DNA of 64,000 nt from positions 1-64,000 of the forward strand of contig NC_041681.1 in NCBI RefSeq assembly GCF_900005765.1. Direction: 5' to 3'. Under the pieces are notes generated by a model that was not told the origin of the DNA, did not search any database, and was given only the letters and a program-made list of their open reading frames with translations. This document shows positions 36,079 through 49,676 of the stretch, piece by piece. Position numbers and translations under genes: made by a program. Source of the stretch: Plasmodium relictum. Its lineage: Eukaryota > Apicomplexa > Aconoidasida > Haemosporida > Plasmodiidae. How positions within the stretch are numbered: the stretch's first letter is position 1; every line of letters begins with the position of its first letter.

Positions 36079-37826
36079 TTAATTTTTCTTTTTTTTATCT
36101 TCCAATTTATTTTTTTTATTTTTTGAAATTTCATTTTTTTTTATCCTTTTACTTCTTTTACTTTTTTTACAATTACAGTTTCTTAAAAATCTCTTATTCT
36201 GATTATTAACTTTAAATTCATCCTCATGGATGCTATTTTTTTTTTTTTTGTTTTTTTGTATATTTTCCTTATCATTGATTAAAATTTCATCTTGCATTTT
36301 TCCATTTTTAATATTATTTTTGAATTCATTTATTATATTATACATACGATCAAATTTTTCTATTAATTTAAAATAGGCATTTTTGTCACTTTTTTTTATT
36401 TTATTTAAAAAAATATCATTTCCATTTTCAACAAAATCAGTGTAAATATTATTATTAGGAATAAAGATATTATTTTTCAAAAATTTGTATATATTATCTA
36501 TTGTATTAATATTTTTTTTTTTATCTACTTCTTCATTTTTTGTGTGATTGTTATCATATATTTCTATTTCCTTATTCAATTTTTCTTTTATTTCTTCTAA
36601 AAATACATTTTCATTACTATTGGTATTATCACTATTGTACTTGCTATTATTGGAATTATTAATATCATTTGTAGTATTCTCACAATAATTATCTGTAACG
36701 TCACTTTCTTTACATTTATTTATATTATAGTTATTATTTTTATTATTTATAAACATTTCTGCACTTTTTAAATGAATCATATTATTATTAGTAGTATTAT
36801 AGTCACTCTTAACATTATTTATTTTATTTAATTTATTTGGTTCTTTATCTATTTTATTTTTTAGAATTTCTATAATTTTTTTTTCATTTCCATCCTTAAA
36901 ATATTCTTCATGTTTTATATCACTAATGACATCACTATATTTTATTTCATAAGATTTACTTATGTTTAATAACAAATTAAAAATATTTTCTTTTAGTAAA
37001 TTCTTTTTATGTAAAAAGTTATTAATTATGTTATCAAAGTTGGAACTATGCATATTATTATCGTTATTCATCTTGTTAAATATATAATTAAAAAAATTAA
37101 CAGTTAAATTATCATATATATTTAAGAAACCCATTATATTATTTTCAAAATTATTATTACTTCTTAAGTGTTCCTGTTTATTATTTATGTCTGTATGCTT
37201 CCCATGAACTATTATGTTTTCATTTATAATTAGTGGAATTTTATTTAAATTAATATATGCATTATAATAATCATTTTCAGTTAAATTTTCATTATTTTCT
37301 TCAAATTTTTGCAATATGCATTCATACTGAAATAATATATTAATATTATTACTATAAATTATATTAAAATAATGATTTATAAACTTTATATATGATTTTT
37401 TATTGCAGCATATACGCATAAAAAAGTTTAAATTGTTAATTAATTTACTTTTTTTAATATTTAAATAATCGTATTGACTCAAACTACTTTTATCTATTAA
37501 AAAAAAAAAAAAATAAAATAATAAATCGTATTAAACAATATATATAATATTGCAAATGTATAATTAATATAAACTCAATGAACTATATTTAAAATTAAAA
37601 GGAGAGAAAAAAAAAAAAAAAAAAGAGTAAAGCATGTTACATATAAATATAATTTTTTTTTTTTTTATTATAAAAACTTATTAATATTTTTCATTACCTT
37701 CAAAAGATGAAATATTATTTTTATACTGTAGTTTATTTTTACTATAATATAAATTCGTGTTTAAATGATTTATATTATCTAATAAATGTAGTAGTTCATT
37801 GTTATTATTATTATTATTTTCTTTAC

Positions 37827-37911
<85 letters not shown>

Positions 37912-38349
37912 GCTATTATTATTATCTTTATTATTATTATTACTGTTATTGTTGTCTTTATTATTATTATTACTATTACTGTTATCTTTATTATTATTAT
38001 TATTACTATTATCTCTAATATTAGTATTACTATTATCTTTAATATTACTATTACTATTATCTTTATTATTATTATTTTCTATATCATTATTACTATTATC
38101 TTTAATATTGTTATTATTATTACTATTACTATTATCTTTCATATTATTATTTTCTATATCATTATTGGTACCAGCTTTTGAATTATTTAGATGTTTTAAT
38201 TCGCTGTTATTACAACTTAATAATTTGTTTTTCAGTTTATTAATTTGATCTCCCCTAAATGTTTTGCAAGGAATATAATCGCAGCAAACATTACTTTTTA
38301 AATTGTAATCACTAAAACAAGTGCTTGTTTCTTCAGTATTTTTATGCAT
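36079..38349 (-). CDS. Unrecognised Asn-rich protein, 688 aa, two exons
   Basis: Exon 1 is 38349-37698 and exon 2 is 37493-36079. The donor is GAAG|GTAATG, the acceptor is a long T run ending AATAG|ATAAAAG, and the junction codon is G+AT (Asp), which keeps frame. The start is the ATG giving MHKNTEETSTCF; a frame reaching 38388 adds only a Phe/Tyr-rich leader. Residues about 20-45 hold several Cys (NVCCDYIPCKTF). A poly-Asn block with Ser and Lys interruptions fills about 75-190. The second exon is Asn/Lys-rich and helical, and ends in a basic tail containing CNCKKSKRSKR, which resembles only the first strand of a tesmin/LIN54 CXC domain and lacks the rest. A nuclear location is plausible from the basic tail. 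Function is unknown. Confidence 0.85.
37797..37921 (-). repeat. Poly-Asn (AAT/AAC) trinucleotide tract
   Basis: Within exon 1 of the 688-aa gene, nearly uninterrupted ATT/TTA on the plus strand encodes a run of Asn on the minus strand. Flanking repeats carry AAGGATAATAGT-type interruptions (Lys-Asp-Asn-Ser). The tract is likely length-polymorphic. Confidence 0.92.
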
Positions 38350-38869
38350 TATTTTAAAAAAATAAAAAGAAAAAGAGAAGTAAATCACACAATCATAAAA
38401 AAAGAGGTAAATAAAATATAATATAAAGAAAACTTAAATATGAAATAAGTTAAAAATATAGTAAAATTAGAAAAAATTAAATAATGTTAATGCAAAAAGA
38501 GAAAAAAAAAAAAAAAAAAAAAACATCAAAAAACATCAAAAAAAATAAAAAAAAACATCAAAAAAATAAAATAAAATAAAAAAAAAGATTAAAATTTGGA
38601 AAATAGACAAAATTCTATTATTGTAAATATGAACAAATATCATATAAATAGAAATATGTATATATATGAACATAAATTTGTTTTATATTTACAAAATCAC
38701 AAAAAATATATTATTGTATGCAAAAAAAAATGTATTCTTTTTTTTTTTTTTTTTTTTTTTTATGTATTATAGATAAATTCATTATTAAGAATAAATATTT
38801 ACTTTAAAAAATTTTTTTCTAATTATGTAACATCAGAAAAAAAAGGATATTTTTACATTTTATTTAATT
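38350..38869. other. 5' flank of the 688-aa gene
   Basis: This is A-rich sequence with repeated catcaaaaaa motifs (38524-38562) and long A and T runs. It presumably includes the promoter and leader of the minus-strand gene. No defined site is seen. Confidence 0.45.
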
Positions 38870-39461
38870 TTTATATATACTAGTATATATCTTTTTTTTT
38901 TTTTCTTTTATCAGAATTATATAGAAAATAATATATCACATTAATAATGATAAATATATTATGGTTTACACCAAAATATGTCTATGTTTGAAAAAAAAAA
39001 TATATATATAAATAACATATAAAAAAAATTATAAATTCCTTTATATTCTTTATAATTTATTACTAAGACGCTGATATATACATATATATTAATAAAATAT
39101 ATTCGTTTAAGTAAATATATGCAAACATTTAAGAAAATACACAAAAAAAAAAAATAAAATAAAATAAGATAAAAATATAAAATAAAAAAAATAATATTTA
39201 CCAAATAAATCAAATGGGAAAACATCAAACAAAAAAGTAAATAAATATAATATCACTTATAAAATTTTCATTAAAAAAATTATGTATTATTGTCTAATGA
39301 ATTATGATTTTTACATAATTTATTTCTATTTTTTCTTTATATATAATTTTATCCAATATAAACAAAAAAAAAAAAAAGAAAAAAAAATATAAGTATATTA
39401 TTACTAAAAATTTTAAACTTTCATATAATCTAATAAAAAAAAAAAAATAAATTAAAATTAT
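38870..39461. repeat. Left copy of a 592-bp exact duplication flanking an N gap
   Basis: This segment is identical to 39762-40353, including every homopolymer length I counted (T13, A14, A9, A13). It ends exactly where the Ns begin. The 89-codon frame inside it (38959-39228) is repeated unchanged in the other copy; it is Phe/Tyr/Ile-rich spacer and not a gene. Confidence 0.95.
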
Positions 39462-39761
39462 NNNNNNNNNNNNNNNNNNNNNNNNNNNNNNNNNNNNNNN
39501 NNNNNNNNNNNNNNNNNNNNNNNNNNNNNNNNNNNNNNNNNNNNNNNNNNNNNNNNNNNNNNNNNNNNNNNNNNNNNNNNNNNNNNNNNNNNNNNNNNNN
39601 NNNNNNNNNNNNNNNNNNNNNNNNNNNNNNNNNNNNNNNNNNNNNNNNNNNNNNNNNNNNNNNNNNNNNNNNNNNNNNNNNNNNNNNNNNNNNNNNNNNN
39701 NNNNNNNNNNNNNNNNNNNNNNNNNNNNNNNNNNNNNNNNNNNNNNNNNNNNNNNNNNNNN
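39462..39761. other. Assembly gap (300 N)
   Basis: Exactly 300 unknown bases. Identical 592-bp sequence abuts both sides, so the true gap is probably zero or negative and the two contigs overlap. Confidence 0.99.
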
Positions 39762-40353
39762 TTTATATATACTAGTATATATCTTTTTTTTTTTTTCTTT
39801 TATCAGAATTATATAGAAAATAATATATCACATTAATAATGATAAATATATTATGGTTTACACCAAAATATGTCTATGTTTGAAAAAAAAAATATATATA
39901 TAAATAACATATAAAAAAAATTATAAATTCCTTTATATTCTTTATAATTTATTACTAAGACGCTGATATATACATATATATTAATAAAATATATTCGTTT
40001 AAGTAAATATATGCAAACATTTAAGAAAATACACAAAAAAAAAAAATAAAATAAAATAAGATAAAAATATAAAATAAAAAAAATAATATTTACCAAATAA
40101 ATCAAATGGGAAAACATCAAACAAAAAAGTAAATAAATATAATATCACTTATAAAATTTTCATTAAAAAAATTATGTATTATTGTCTAATGAATTATGAT
40201 TTTTACATAATTTATTTCTATTTTTTCTTTATATATAATTTTATCCAATATAAACAAAAAAAAAAAAAAGAAAAAAAAATATAAGTATATTATTACTAAA
40301 AATTTTAAACTTTCATATAATCTAATAAAAAAAAAAAAATAAATTAAAATTAT
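39762..40353. repeat. Right copy of the 592-bp exact duplication
   Basis: It starts at the first base after the Ns and matches the left copy at a constant offset of 892 bases. Unique sequence resumes after 40353. Confidence 0.95.
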
Positions 40354-41161
40354 TAAAATTTTGTATTAAAACAAAACTTATAAAAATATAATAAAAGGGT
40401 TATATTTCATTTCATAATATTATTAATACAATATTTTATTTTTATTTTATTTTTTACAATCATATTTTTATAACAAGTATTTGTTGATATAAAATTTGTT
40501 ATATATCTATTTATAATAGATTTCTATTAAAAAGAAATTTTATATGTAAAAAAAAAAGAAACTTTATAATTATTATTTTTTTTATTTTTTTGCAAATATA
40601 TGTAAATTATAAAAATAATACTAAAAAATAAATAATTTATAATTATCATCAATGTTCTATGACATAGAATAATTCATTGTTAATACAAAAATATAATTTT
40701 AAAATTAAACAAATATTTATATGTATTCATGAGACAAACCATTCAGAATACATTCATCTACATATATATATGATTATATATAATTTTTAAAATTATTTAC
40801 ATACAAAAATTCAATCTTATTAATTGATAAAAAAAAAAAAAAATAAAATAAAATAAGAGTGAGAAAAAAAAAAAATGAATATTTTTTTTTTTTATGAAAA
40901 AAAAAAAAAAATGGAAAATATTATTTTTATATATATAATATATTATAAAAAAAATTTATAAAATAATATATAACATCTATTCAATTTTTCTATGATCATG
41001 CATCAATTTTAGTGTAATAAATATAATTATTTTACTTAGCATAAAAAAAAAAAAATCATAGTAAAAAAAAATTAACAATATTTCTATAAAAATAAAATTA
41101 TATATATAAAAATTGTATATGAACATACAAGCATAAAATTTTTTTACATTTAAATTAAAAG

Positions 41162-41206
<45 letters not shown>

Positions 41207-42621
41207 AATCATATATAAATAAATAAATACTTATTTTTAGAATTCCATAACTTTTTACGAAAAAAAAGAAAAAAAGTATATATATATATATATATAAATG
41301 AAATTTATAAAACAAAATGTATTATATATATATATATATATATTTGTATTCTTCTGTATTTATGAGCATATAAAAGAATTTAAAACAAACTTTAATAATT
41401 TAATGCTCTTTAAAGAACAAAACAATTAATTATCATATAAGTACTTTTTTTTTTTTTTTCCTTTTTTTTTCTACTCACTTTTTAAGTTTTTATCTAAATT
41501 TAATTATTCAAAACTTATTTTCCAATTTATTTTTTCTATTCATTAAAGTCTATACAAAAAAATTGAAATAGTTATCCTTTTTTCTTTTTACTTCTTACGT
41601 TGATAATATAAATAAGTGAAATAAGAAGGACTAAACGAAATAAAAATACAAAAAAAAAATATAAAAAATTATATACATCTGTGTAATAATTTTTTTCTAC
41701 ATCTCCTAAGTATATATATTAAATCAAAAAATAAAAAAAAAAGTTAATTTAAAATGATTTTTTTTTCTATTTATTCATTATATATCATTTCTAGCTGAAA
41801 ATATGTTTATTAAAAATACTATAAAATAATAAAAATATTTGTATTGAGAAAAATACATTTTTTAATTTTATGATTTTTTAACTTATTTAATTTTAATTTT
41901 CTTTTTAAAAATTATGAAGTTATTTTATCATAATAAATTATTGATCTAATATATATATATATATATTTTTATAAATTTATACATGTATTTTTTTTTTTTT
42001 TAATTCACTGAATCGAATAATATTTTTCTATATTTTTTGTAATGCTCAATTTTGAACAAAACAATAATTCAACTTAATCTTTTTGTTTCTTTTAATAATT
42101 TTTTAATATAATATTGCTTTTTTTTTTTTTTCAATTATATATTTATATAAATATATATTAAAAATATATTTTTTCTCTTTTTTTATTTTAGAACTAATAA
42201 AATTAAGCAACAAAAAAAATATAACCTATATATTTTGCATATTAATATTTACACAAAATAATATAAATGCATACATATATATATATATATATATATATTT
42301 ATATTCTCTTTTTATGTTATATTTTATGTGTTTATTTTTATTTTATATATTTGTAAATTATATTAAATGAAAATTAGTAATAACATCTTTTCACTTAATG
42401 TGCATTTTAATATTTACAAATTTTTTCTAAGATATTTCAAATTTTCTTTTTTCTATCATTTATATATTTTTTAAAACATAAAAAATTTTATATTTAAATT
42501 ATAAATATTTTTAAGAAAATAAAATTTTTATCATTGCTAGGAAAATATGCAATGCACATAAAAATCATAAAATATTTTAGAAAACACCGTTTACTATATG
42601 GCTTTTCTTAATAAAAAAATA

Positions 42622-42653
<32 letters not shown>

Positions 42654-42956
42654 ACCATTTTGTATTCCTTCAAAAAATAAGGTGTATTAAAAATTGAGAG
42701 ATTTTTTTCATAAAATTAGTTTATCACTAACAAAAAAGTATAAAAAAATAAATTAATATAAAAAAAGGGAATAAGAAAATTTTGAAATTAAATAAAAAAG
42801 GAAAAAAGAACAAAGTTTTTTTTTTTTATATTATCATTTTTCCATAGAAATATTCTTTAAAGATATGAATTGCGTAAGTTATTGTCTTGCATTTTAATTA
42901 TCCTTTCCTTTCTTTTTCAAAATAATTTTTATGCAATTATATAGAAATATAAATTT

Positions 42957-42991
<35 letters not shown>

Positions 42992-44487
42992 TATTTAAAA
43001 AACAGAAATAAAATATATTTTTATAATGTATCTTTTCTCGGTTATATTTGTATTTTATAAATATTTAATATGCAAAATGTGCTAAATAAAAAATAAAAAA
43101 AAATGGAATATTCTTTTTATTCTTCTATATTATGTTTTATAAAAGAATATAAATAAAAAAACATAAAAATTAGTGTAAAAAAAATAAACAAAAAAGTAGT
43201 ATAATTTCCTTTTTATCCTTATGTATTTTTATTCAATTCATTATTTCAATTATTTTCTTTTTTTTTCTAAATTGAAATTTATCATTAAAATAATGTATTT
43301 CTAAAAAAAAAATTTTCTTTTTTTTTAGTCTAGATTTTTTAAATATCGGATAGATAAAATATCTATCCATTATATATTTAGAAATGAATTTTATATATTA
43401 AGAAATTTTTTTTTTTTTAACGCATCAAATAAAAAATTGCATGTAAAAAACTTTGATATGTTCAAAAGACAATTTTTTATCGAAAAAAAAAAATAAAGCT
43501 AAAAAAATTTTTTATAATTTTTTTATAAATACAAAATAAGAAAAAATTTATTTATAATGATGTTTTCTTATAGATGTAAGTATACATGAAGTTATTTTCT
43601 AACAATATCAAATAACACGTTAGACATATAGAAAATTAAAATATATATATATATATATCATGGTTTTTGTAAAATAAAGAGAAATTATAAAAAAAGAATT
43701 ATAATATTTTTATCATAAAAACCTATATCTTTAAAATAAATTTTGTTTAGCAAATTGCATGTTTGCTAATTTAAGTTAAATTTCATTATTTTATTTTTTT
43801 TTGTTTTATATTCTAATATTAAAAAAAAAAGAGTAATGCATTTGATAATTGATTTTTACTCTGAAATTGTAATGCACTTAATTTTTTAAAGAATGATATA
43901 TATGTGGTTTAGCTTTTTTTTTTTTTTTAGTATACGTTTTTCTTTTAATGTAAAATACTTTTACAATACTAAAAATAAAAAAAATTATTCAGAAATTTTT
44001 CATAGCATAATGCTATAAAAAAACAAAAAAAAAAACATTATTATTATTTTATTTTTTTTTTTTTTTCATTACTATAATTTCGTTATTTATATTTTTGTGT
44101 ATTTAAAAAAAAAAAAAGGAAACGGTGAAGAATAAAGAAAAAAAGGAATACAAATAAGAGATAAAATTTCAAAATAGTCAGATATTTATTAAAAAAAATG
44201 AAAAAAAAAAGAGTAACCATTATTTAAAATATTAAAAAAAAAAAAAAAAAAATCCACTTTATTATGATTCATTTTTTTTTTTTTATTATTATTTTGATAA
44301 TATCTATGAATTTTTATTTTAATTTTTTCGTTTGTATTTTTTATTAAATTTCTAATATTACATTATATTGAATCTTGGACTAATTATATTTTTAAACTTT
44401 TAATTTTATATCTCATTAAATTTTCTTACAGTAAATAAATTTATTTATTTTTCATTTTTCTAATTTTATGCTTTATTTTCTTCATCT
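40354..44487. other. 4.1-kb gene-free AT-rich spacer
   Basis: This separates the 5' end of the 688-aa gene from the 3' end of CLF1. It contains several TA microsatellites (41164-41203, and shorter ones near 42276, 42630 and 42960), many A/T runs and no supported gene. G+C in lines I counted is near 10%, which is above the near-pure AT expected of a Plasmodium centromere. A 112-codon frame at 40977-41315 is translation of TA repeats. Confidence 0.5.
41164..41203. repeat. (AT)n microsatellite
   Basis: About 40 bases of uninterrupted AT alternation. Confidence 0.92.
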
Positions 44488-47191
44488 TTATTTTCCTTCT
44501 TTTTCTTCATTTTCTTTATTTTCTTTATTTTCTTTTTTATCTTCTTCATTTTCTTCATCTTTATTTTCCTTTTTATTTCCTTCTTTTTCTTTATTTTCTT
44601 TATTTTCTTCATTTTCTTTTTTTTTTTCTTCTTCCATTCTTTTTTTCCATTCTAGAGCTTTTTGGAATATTTTCATGTTCTATAAAAAAAAAAAAAATAA
44701 AATAAAAAAAATTGTAATCTTTATTTAAAATAAAAGTTGCAATTATTTTTGTTACTTGTGATTGTATTCCATCATCAGGAAAAACATATGTGATGAACTC
44801 TTCAACTGTTTCATCATCCTTATTCTTAATAATTTTTCTTTTTTTAACTTTTTTTGGTAATCTTTTTAAAGTTTTTTCTATAATTTCGTCGTTTCCATAA
44901 TCTTTTTCAATTTCATATAAAAAATTTAATAAAACACATCTTTCATTAATTAGTTCATTTTTTTTACAAAATTCAATTCCATTTTCTAGTATTTCTCTGC
45001 ATTTTTTTATGTCGTTATAATAAATATATTCAAATTCTGCATAACTTTTGTAAACCTATTGAAAAAAAAAAAAAAAAAAAAAAAAAAGGATAAATAATAA
45101 TAAAAAAAAAAAAATAATCATATAAATTTTGACATAATTTCATTATTTCTTATAATTACTTTATAATGTTGTGTTATATTTAATAATCTCTCATATAATT
45201 TTTCTGCTTTTTCATATTCTTGTAAGTTTATTTCCATATCAATATAATTCTTCCATATCTTAAAAAAAAATTTATTAAATTAAAGAAATATTTCATAGTA
45301 ATTAAGAAAGTAAACAGAAATTATAAAAAAAGATATGAAATGAACCAAATAATTTTTAAAAATAAAAAATACATACCAATTCAGGCAACTTCATATCATC
45401 TAAATGTATAGCAATTTCTGCAATTTGTCTAGCTCTCTCAACTTCATCTAATGATAACTCAAAATTAATCATAGAAATCCATGCCTATAAAAATTATTTA
45501 GAATTAACAAAAATATATATGTAAAATTAATTTCTTATTAAAACAAGATTTTTTTTTTTTTTTTTATTTACTTTTGAATTAAAAGGAAATGTTTCAACAT
45601 ATTTTGCATATATTTTTCTACATTCTTTAATATTTCCTAAACGTAATTCTATTTCACAATATTCTTCAAAAATCTTTTCTTTTTTAACTTTTTCTATAGC
45701 ATTATTATAAATAGACCTAGCTTTTTGAATATCTAATTGCCTTATTTCAAAATTTGCATATAAAATATAAATTTTTTTAAAGGTAAAATTTTGTTTACTT
45801 AAAATTTTTAAAATATTTTTATAAACATTTCTAGCTCTCTCTATATTCTCTGCATACAGTTCTTCAAATATAGAATAATTTATCCAAAGATATATATATC
45901 TTTTCCAAAATTTTTTATTTGATATTAATGGAATATTACTAATTGCTCTTTCATATAATTCTCTTATTCGAATTAATGACTTTTCTTTATTAATTATATT
46001 AATATTAGATTCTTCTAATTTAATATAATTAAACCATATATCATAATCACTTGGAGATTTTTTTAATTCATCTTCATAATAAATCCTTTCTTTTAATAAT
46101 AGTGTTTGATCTAATTCATCTTTATTTGCATATTTTTTCTGAAACTGAAGAAAATTTTTATATAAAAGAGTGCTTTTGTTTTTTGGCAATCTTTTTAATG
46201 CTTCTATGTAAATTTTTCTACATCTTTCATATTCCTTATTTTCTTCTTCAAAATGACAAAAATAAATATAAAAATTTTCATCTAAGAAGGAATGTGGTAA
46301 TAATTCTATACATTTTTCAAAGCATGCTCGAGCTCTTTCAATGTTTTTATATTTCTTTTCAAATTTAATAAATTTATAAAAGCATTCTAATTTAGGTATT
46401 CTAACAATAAGTTTTTCGAAGATTTCTCTACACTTATTTATTTCTTTGCATCTTTCTTCAAAATTAATATAACACAAAAAAGAGGTTTCATCTATATTCC
46501 ATTTAATCCATCTTTCATATATATTTCTTGCATTTACAAAATTATTTAAAATTTCTTCAAGATGTGCATATTTTTTCCAAAATATATTTTCTAAGGGTAA
46601 TAATAAAACTACTCTTTCTAATAAATTCCTAGCACTATTTATATTTTTATTTGTTAATTCTACTTCAATATATCTTAACCATATATTTTTATTTGTATAA
46701 TCTATGTTTAGAGCTCTTTCAAAAATAGACCTTGCTCTTTTAATATCTTTTTGTTTAATTTCCCAAAGAGCATATTTGATATATGTACTTATTAAATATC
46801 TCCTTTTTCTTATTTTATCTTCAAATTCTTTTCTTTTACTTATTTTGTATTCATTTAATTCATCTTCATCAATTAAATTATAATTTACCTTTTTCTCAAC
46901 TTCCTCTAAATCTAAGGCTTCATTTATTAACTGCTCTGCTGTTATTTGAATATCTGCTGCATTTTTATTTTTAACCTGAAATAAAATATTATATATATTT
47001 GTTTAATATATTCTTTTTATTTATATTTTTAAGTACATAATATTATAATCTATTCATTTATACATATATTTTCATCTACAATTAATATTATTGTTCTTTT
47101 TATTATTATTCCATATATATATAAAATTAATTTATATTTTCTTATTTTTTGTTTTATATATTACCAGCAGCTTCTTGCTATTTATATTCAT
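44488..47191 (-). CDS. CLF1: CLF1/Crooked-neck-like (CRNKL1) spliceosome protein, six exons
   Basis: Exons, all phase 0, are 47191-47165, 46975-45572, 45484-45377, 45258-45160, 45055-44756 and 44679-44488, giving 709 residues, near the roughly 690-850 usual for the family. Exon 1 gives MNINSKKLL; exon 2 opens with VKNKNAADIQITAEQL, the CLF1 N-terminal signature. HAT (half-a-TPR) repeats follow throughout, for example RARSIFERAL, YINFEERCKE and KFWKRYIYLWINYSIFEEL, then AWISMINFELSLDEVERARQ (exon 3), IWKNYIDMEI (exon 4) and KRLPKKVKKRK with EEFITYVFPDD (exon 5), each with a clear human counterpart. The tail is Glu/Lys/Asn-rich. CLF1 is a scaffold of the Prp19-associated (NTC) complex and helps form the activated spliceosome. 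Introns are 76-189 bases. The first long coding exon has no internal ATG near its start, so the tiny 9-codon exon 1 is needed for initiation. Confidence 0.95.
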
Positions 47192-49676
47192 ATTTTCCCA
47201 ATGGTATTATTAATTAAATCACATATTTAAAAAAAAAGAATATATATATATATATATATTTAATAATTGTCCTTTTTTTTTTTTTTTTTTAACTATAAAT
47301 ATATCATTTAAATAGATATAGAATTTCAGATCAAAATCAATGAAGTATAAAATTATTTTAAATAATAAATTTCAATAAAAAATTTTAAAATATGTTTAAT
47401 TAATTAATTCCATCATTTTTGGTATATTTTAAGTTATGAAGTTTTTTAAAGATAACAAAAAACTTATTAAAAGTAAAAACAATTTGTTTATAAAAAATTA
47501 AAGCGATATGTATACAATTAAAAAAAATGTTTTGGTAAGTATTTGAAACTTTTCTTATTGAAAGTTTTTTTTTCAATTTATTTCTATTTATTAAAAACGA
47601 TAAAACATCATAGACTTTTACAATTTTCTTAGAGTTTCTTTATTATATTTGTATATTATTGTAAATTGAAAAAAAATGTAAATTTAAAATTTTTTGTTTT
47701 TTAATTATTAAAATAAAAATTAAATAAATACATTTATTTATTAAAATCAACAAATTAAAATTTTTTTATCTAATTTTTTTTTTTTTTTATCAAAACATTT
47801 TATGCTAAACTAATCATTCTTTTTTATTATTATTTTTTTTTTTTTCAAGAAAATTGTATCATAGTTATTTTAATATCTAAAGATCATTATCAAGAAGATT
47901 TAATTTTAAAGAATAATCCCAATATGGAATTTATCTAGGTAATAAGAATTAGTTTTTCTTATTATTTAATATTTTTTAATATCATGCTATATTTAGACGA
48001 GTTGTTTTTTTTTTTTTTTTTTGTTTGAGATATAATAATTTTATTTGTTACTTTTAGTAATAAAAAGTAAATAATTAAAATGTATCCAATTATCCTAATT
48101 TATATAAAAAAAAAAGAGTTATAAATATATATAAAATGATGTTTTTTTTATATTTTAGTTTCATAATATTCATATAACAAAAATTATATATATTTTAATT
48201 AGGTAAATAGTTCAATGTTTTAATTTTTTAAAAATAAAACTATATTTTACGAAAATAAATTAAAAAATAAGTAAAAACAATATATAATCCTATAATTAAT
48301 AAAAAAGAAAAGAAAAGTATATGTAAATTTTATGATATTACTATCCTTTAAAAAATAAAAAAATGTTTACTATAAAAAAACATAATATGATGTATAATTA
48401 TAAATAATAAGCATTTAGCTTAAACAAATATTCAACAAAAACATGATAAATATTAAATGTTTTATGTATGCAAATATATATACTTACTTTATAAATATAT
48501 ATAGACAAGAATTAAGAAAAATAATTAAAATGAAAAAAAAAAATAAATTTGTTATTAAATAAATCTTTTCAAAAATATATTATGATACGAATATTTGCCT
48601 TCAAAAATTATGCTTGTCCTAATTTCAATCCTTCATTTGTTTAGTATTCTTGACAAAAGTATTTATAAAGCTTAATCATATTTTAATATATATATCATAT
48701 TTATAAAAATTCTATTATGTTAAAAATTATATTATTTATCTGAATTCTTTATTTAAGATATAAGTGGGAATTTTATAAATAAACTTTTACAATTCAGCTT
48801 TCTTTTTTACATGATATAATTCAAAATTTCTTCTTTTTATAATTTTAAAATATCCCAGATATAATCTTATGAAGATATTTTATTTAAAAAAAAAAAAAAA
48901 TCATTCTTTTATATTTAACTTTATATTGAAGTAATATAATTTTTTTCAGAATGCTTTTTTTCTTATTCGTATAGTAAATTATATATAAATATAATAAACT
49001 AATTTTTTTCTTTTTTCTTTTTTTAATGATTTATAATAAACCAAACTTTATTTTTCTATATAAGAAAACAAAATGATAAATTATGATTCATTAAAATATT
49101 AAATATAATAATATAAAAAAAAAAAAAAAATATAAACATATTTTTTTTTAAATAATAAATTCTTACAAAAAAGTAAAATGTAATTTTTTTTTTTTTTCTT
49201 AATTCATTATTATATATTAAAAAATACTTTCTATAAAGGATATACATTTTATATATTCTCTTTATATTTTTTCTTATACGGTATCTTAAATATTTTTTTT
49301 TTTTATGACTTATAATGCCACACATTAAAATAATTATTATTATTATATTTTTTTTAAACTTAATTATGAAAAAGACGTCTACTACATAAATGACTTAAGA
49401 TTTCTTAAACATTTGTATATTTTCTTTTTCTATATTAATTCTTTTTTTTTTCTATTTTTTTTTTATCTTAATTATAAATCAAATTAACATTTAAAAATTT
49501 CATTTTGAGATTAACTCTTCTTTTAATATTTCCTCTATTGTTTTATATACAGTGCCTTAAAAAATCCTTTTTTTTTTTTTTTTAATATTTTTTATGCTTT
49601 ACAAATTATTAGAATATTAAAAATATTCTTTTTTCTTTTACAAAAATTTTCATCTTATTATTTCCTAAATGCAAAT
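47192..49676. other. Intergenic spacer between CLF1 and the hydrolase gene
   Basis: About 2.5 kb holds the CLF1 promoter and leader on the left and the 3' UTR of the hydrolase gene on the right. A minus-strand run at 49499-49555 reads TVYKTIEEILKEELISK before a stop and looks coding-like, but no usable splice phase to the hydrolase gene was found. An 89-codon frame at 49056-49325 is Phe/Tyr/Lys low complexity and not supported. Confidence 0.5.

Noticed and set aside
37707-38248. Plus-strand poly-Tyr and poly-Leu frames
   Set aside because: They are antisense translations of the poly-Asn tract in the minus-strand gene.
38959-39228. 89-codon frame present twice (also 39851-40120) as a duplicated gene
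   Set aside because: It is hydrophobic Phe/Tyr/Ile low complexity inside a duplication that is probably an assembly artefact.
40354-44487. Centromere candidate in the longest gene-free AT-rich stretch
   Set aside because: Plasmodium centromeres are 2-3 kb of about 97% AT with imperfect tandem repeats. Lines I counted here have near 10% G+C and only TA microsatellites, and the stretch next to it includes an assembly artefact.
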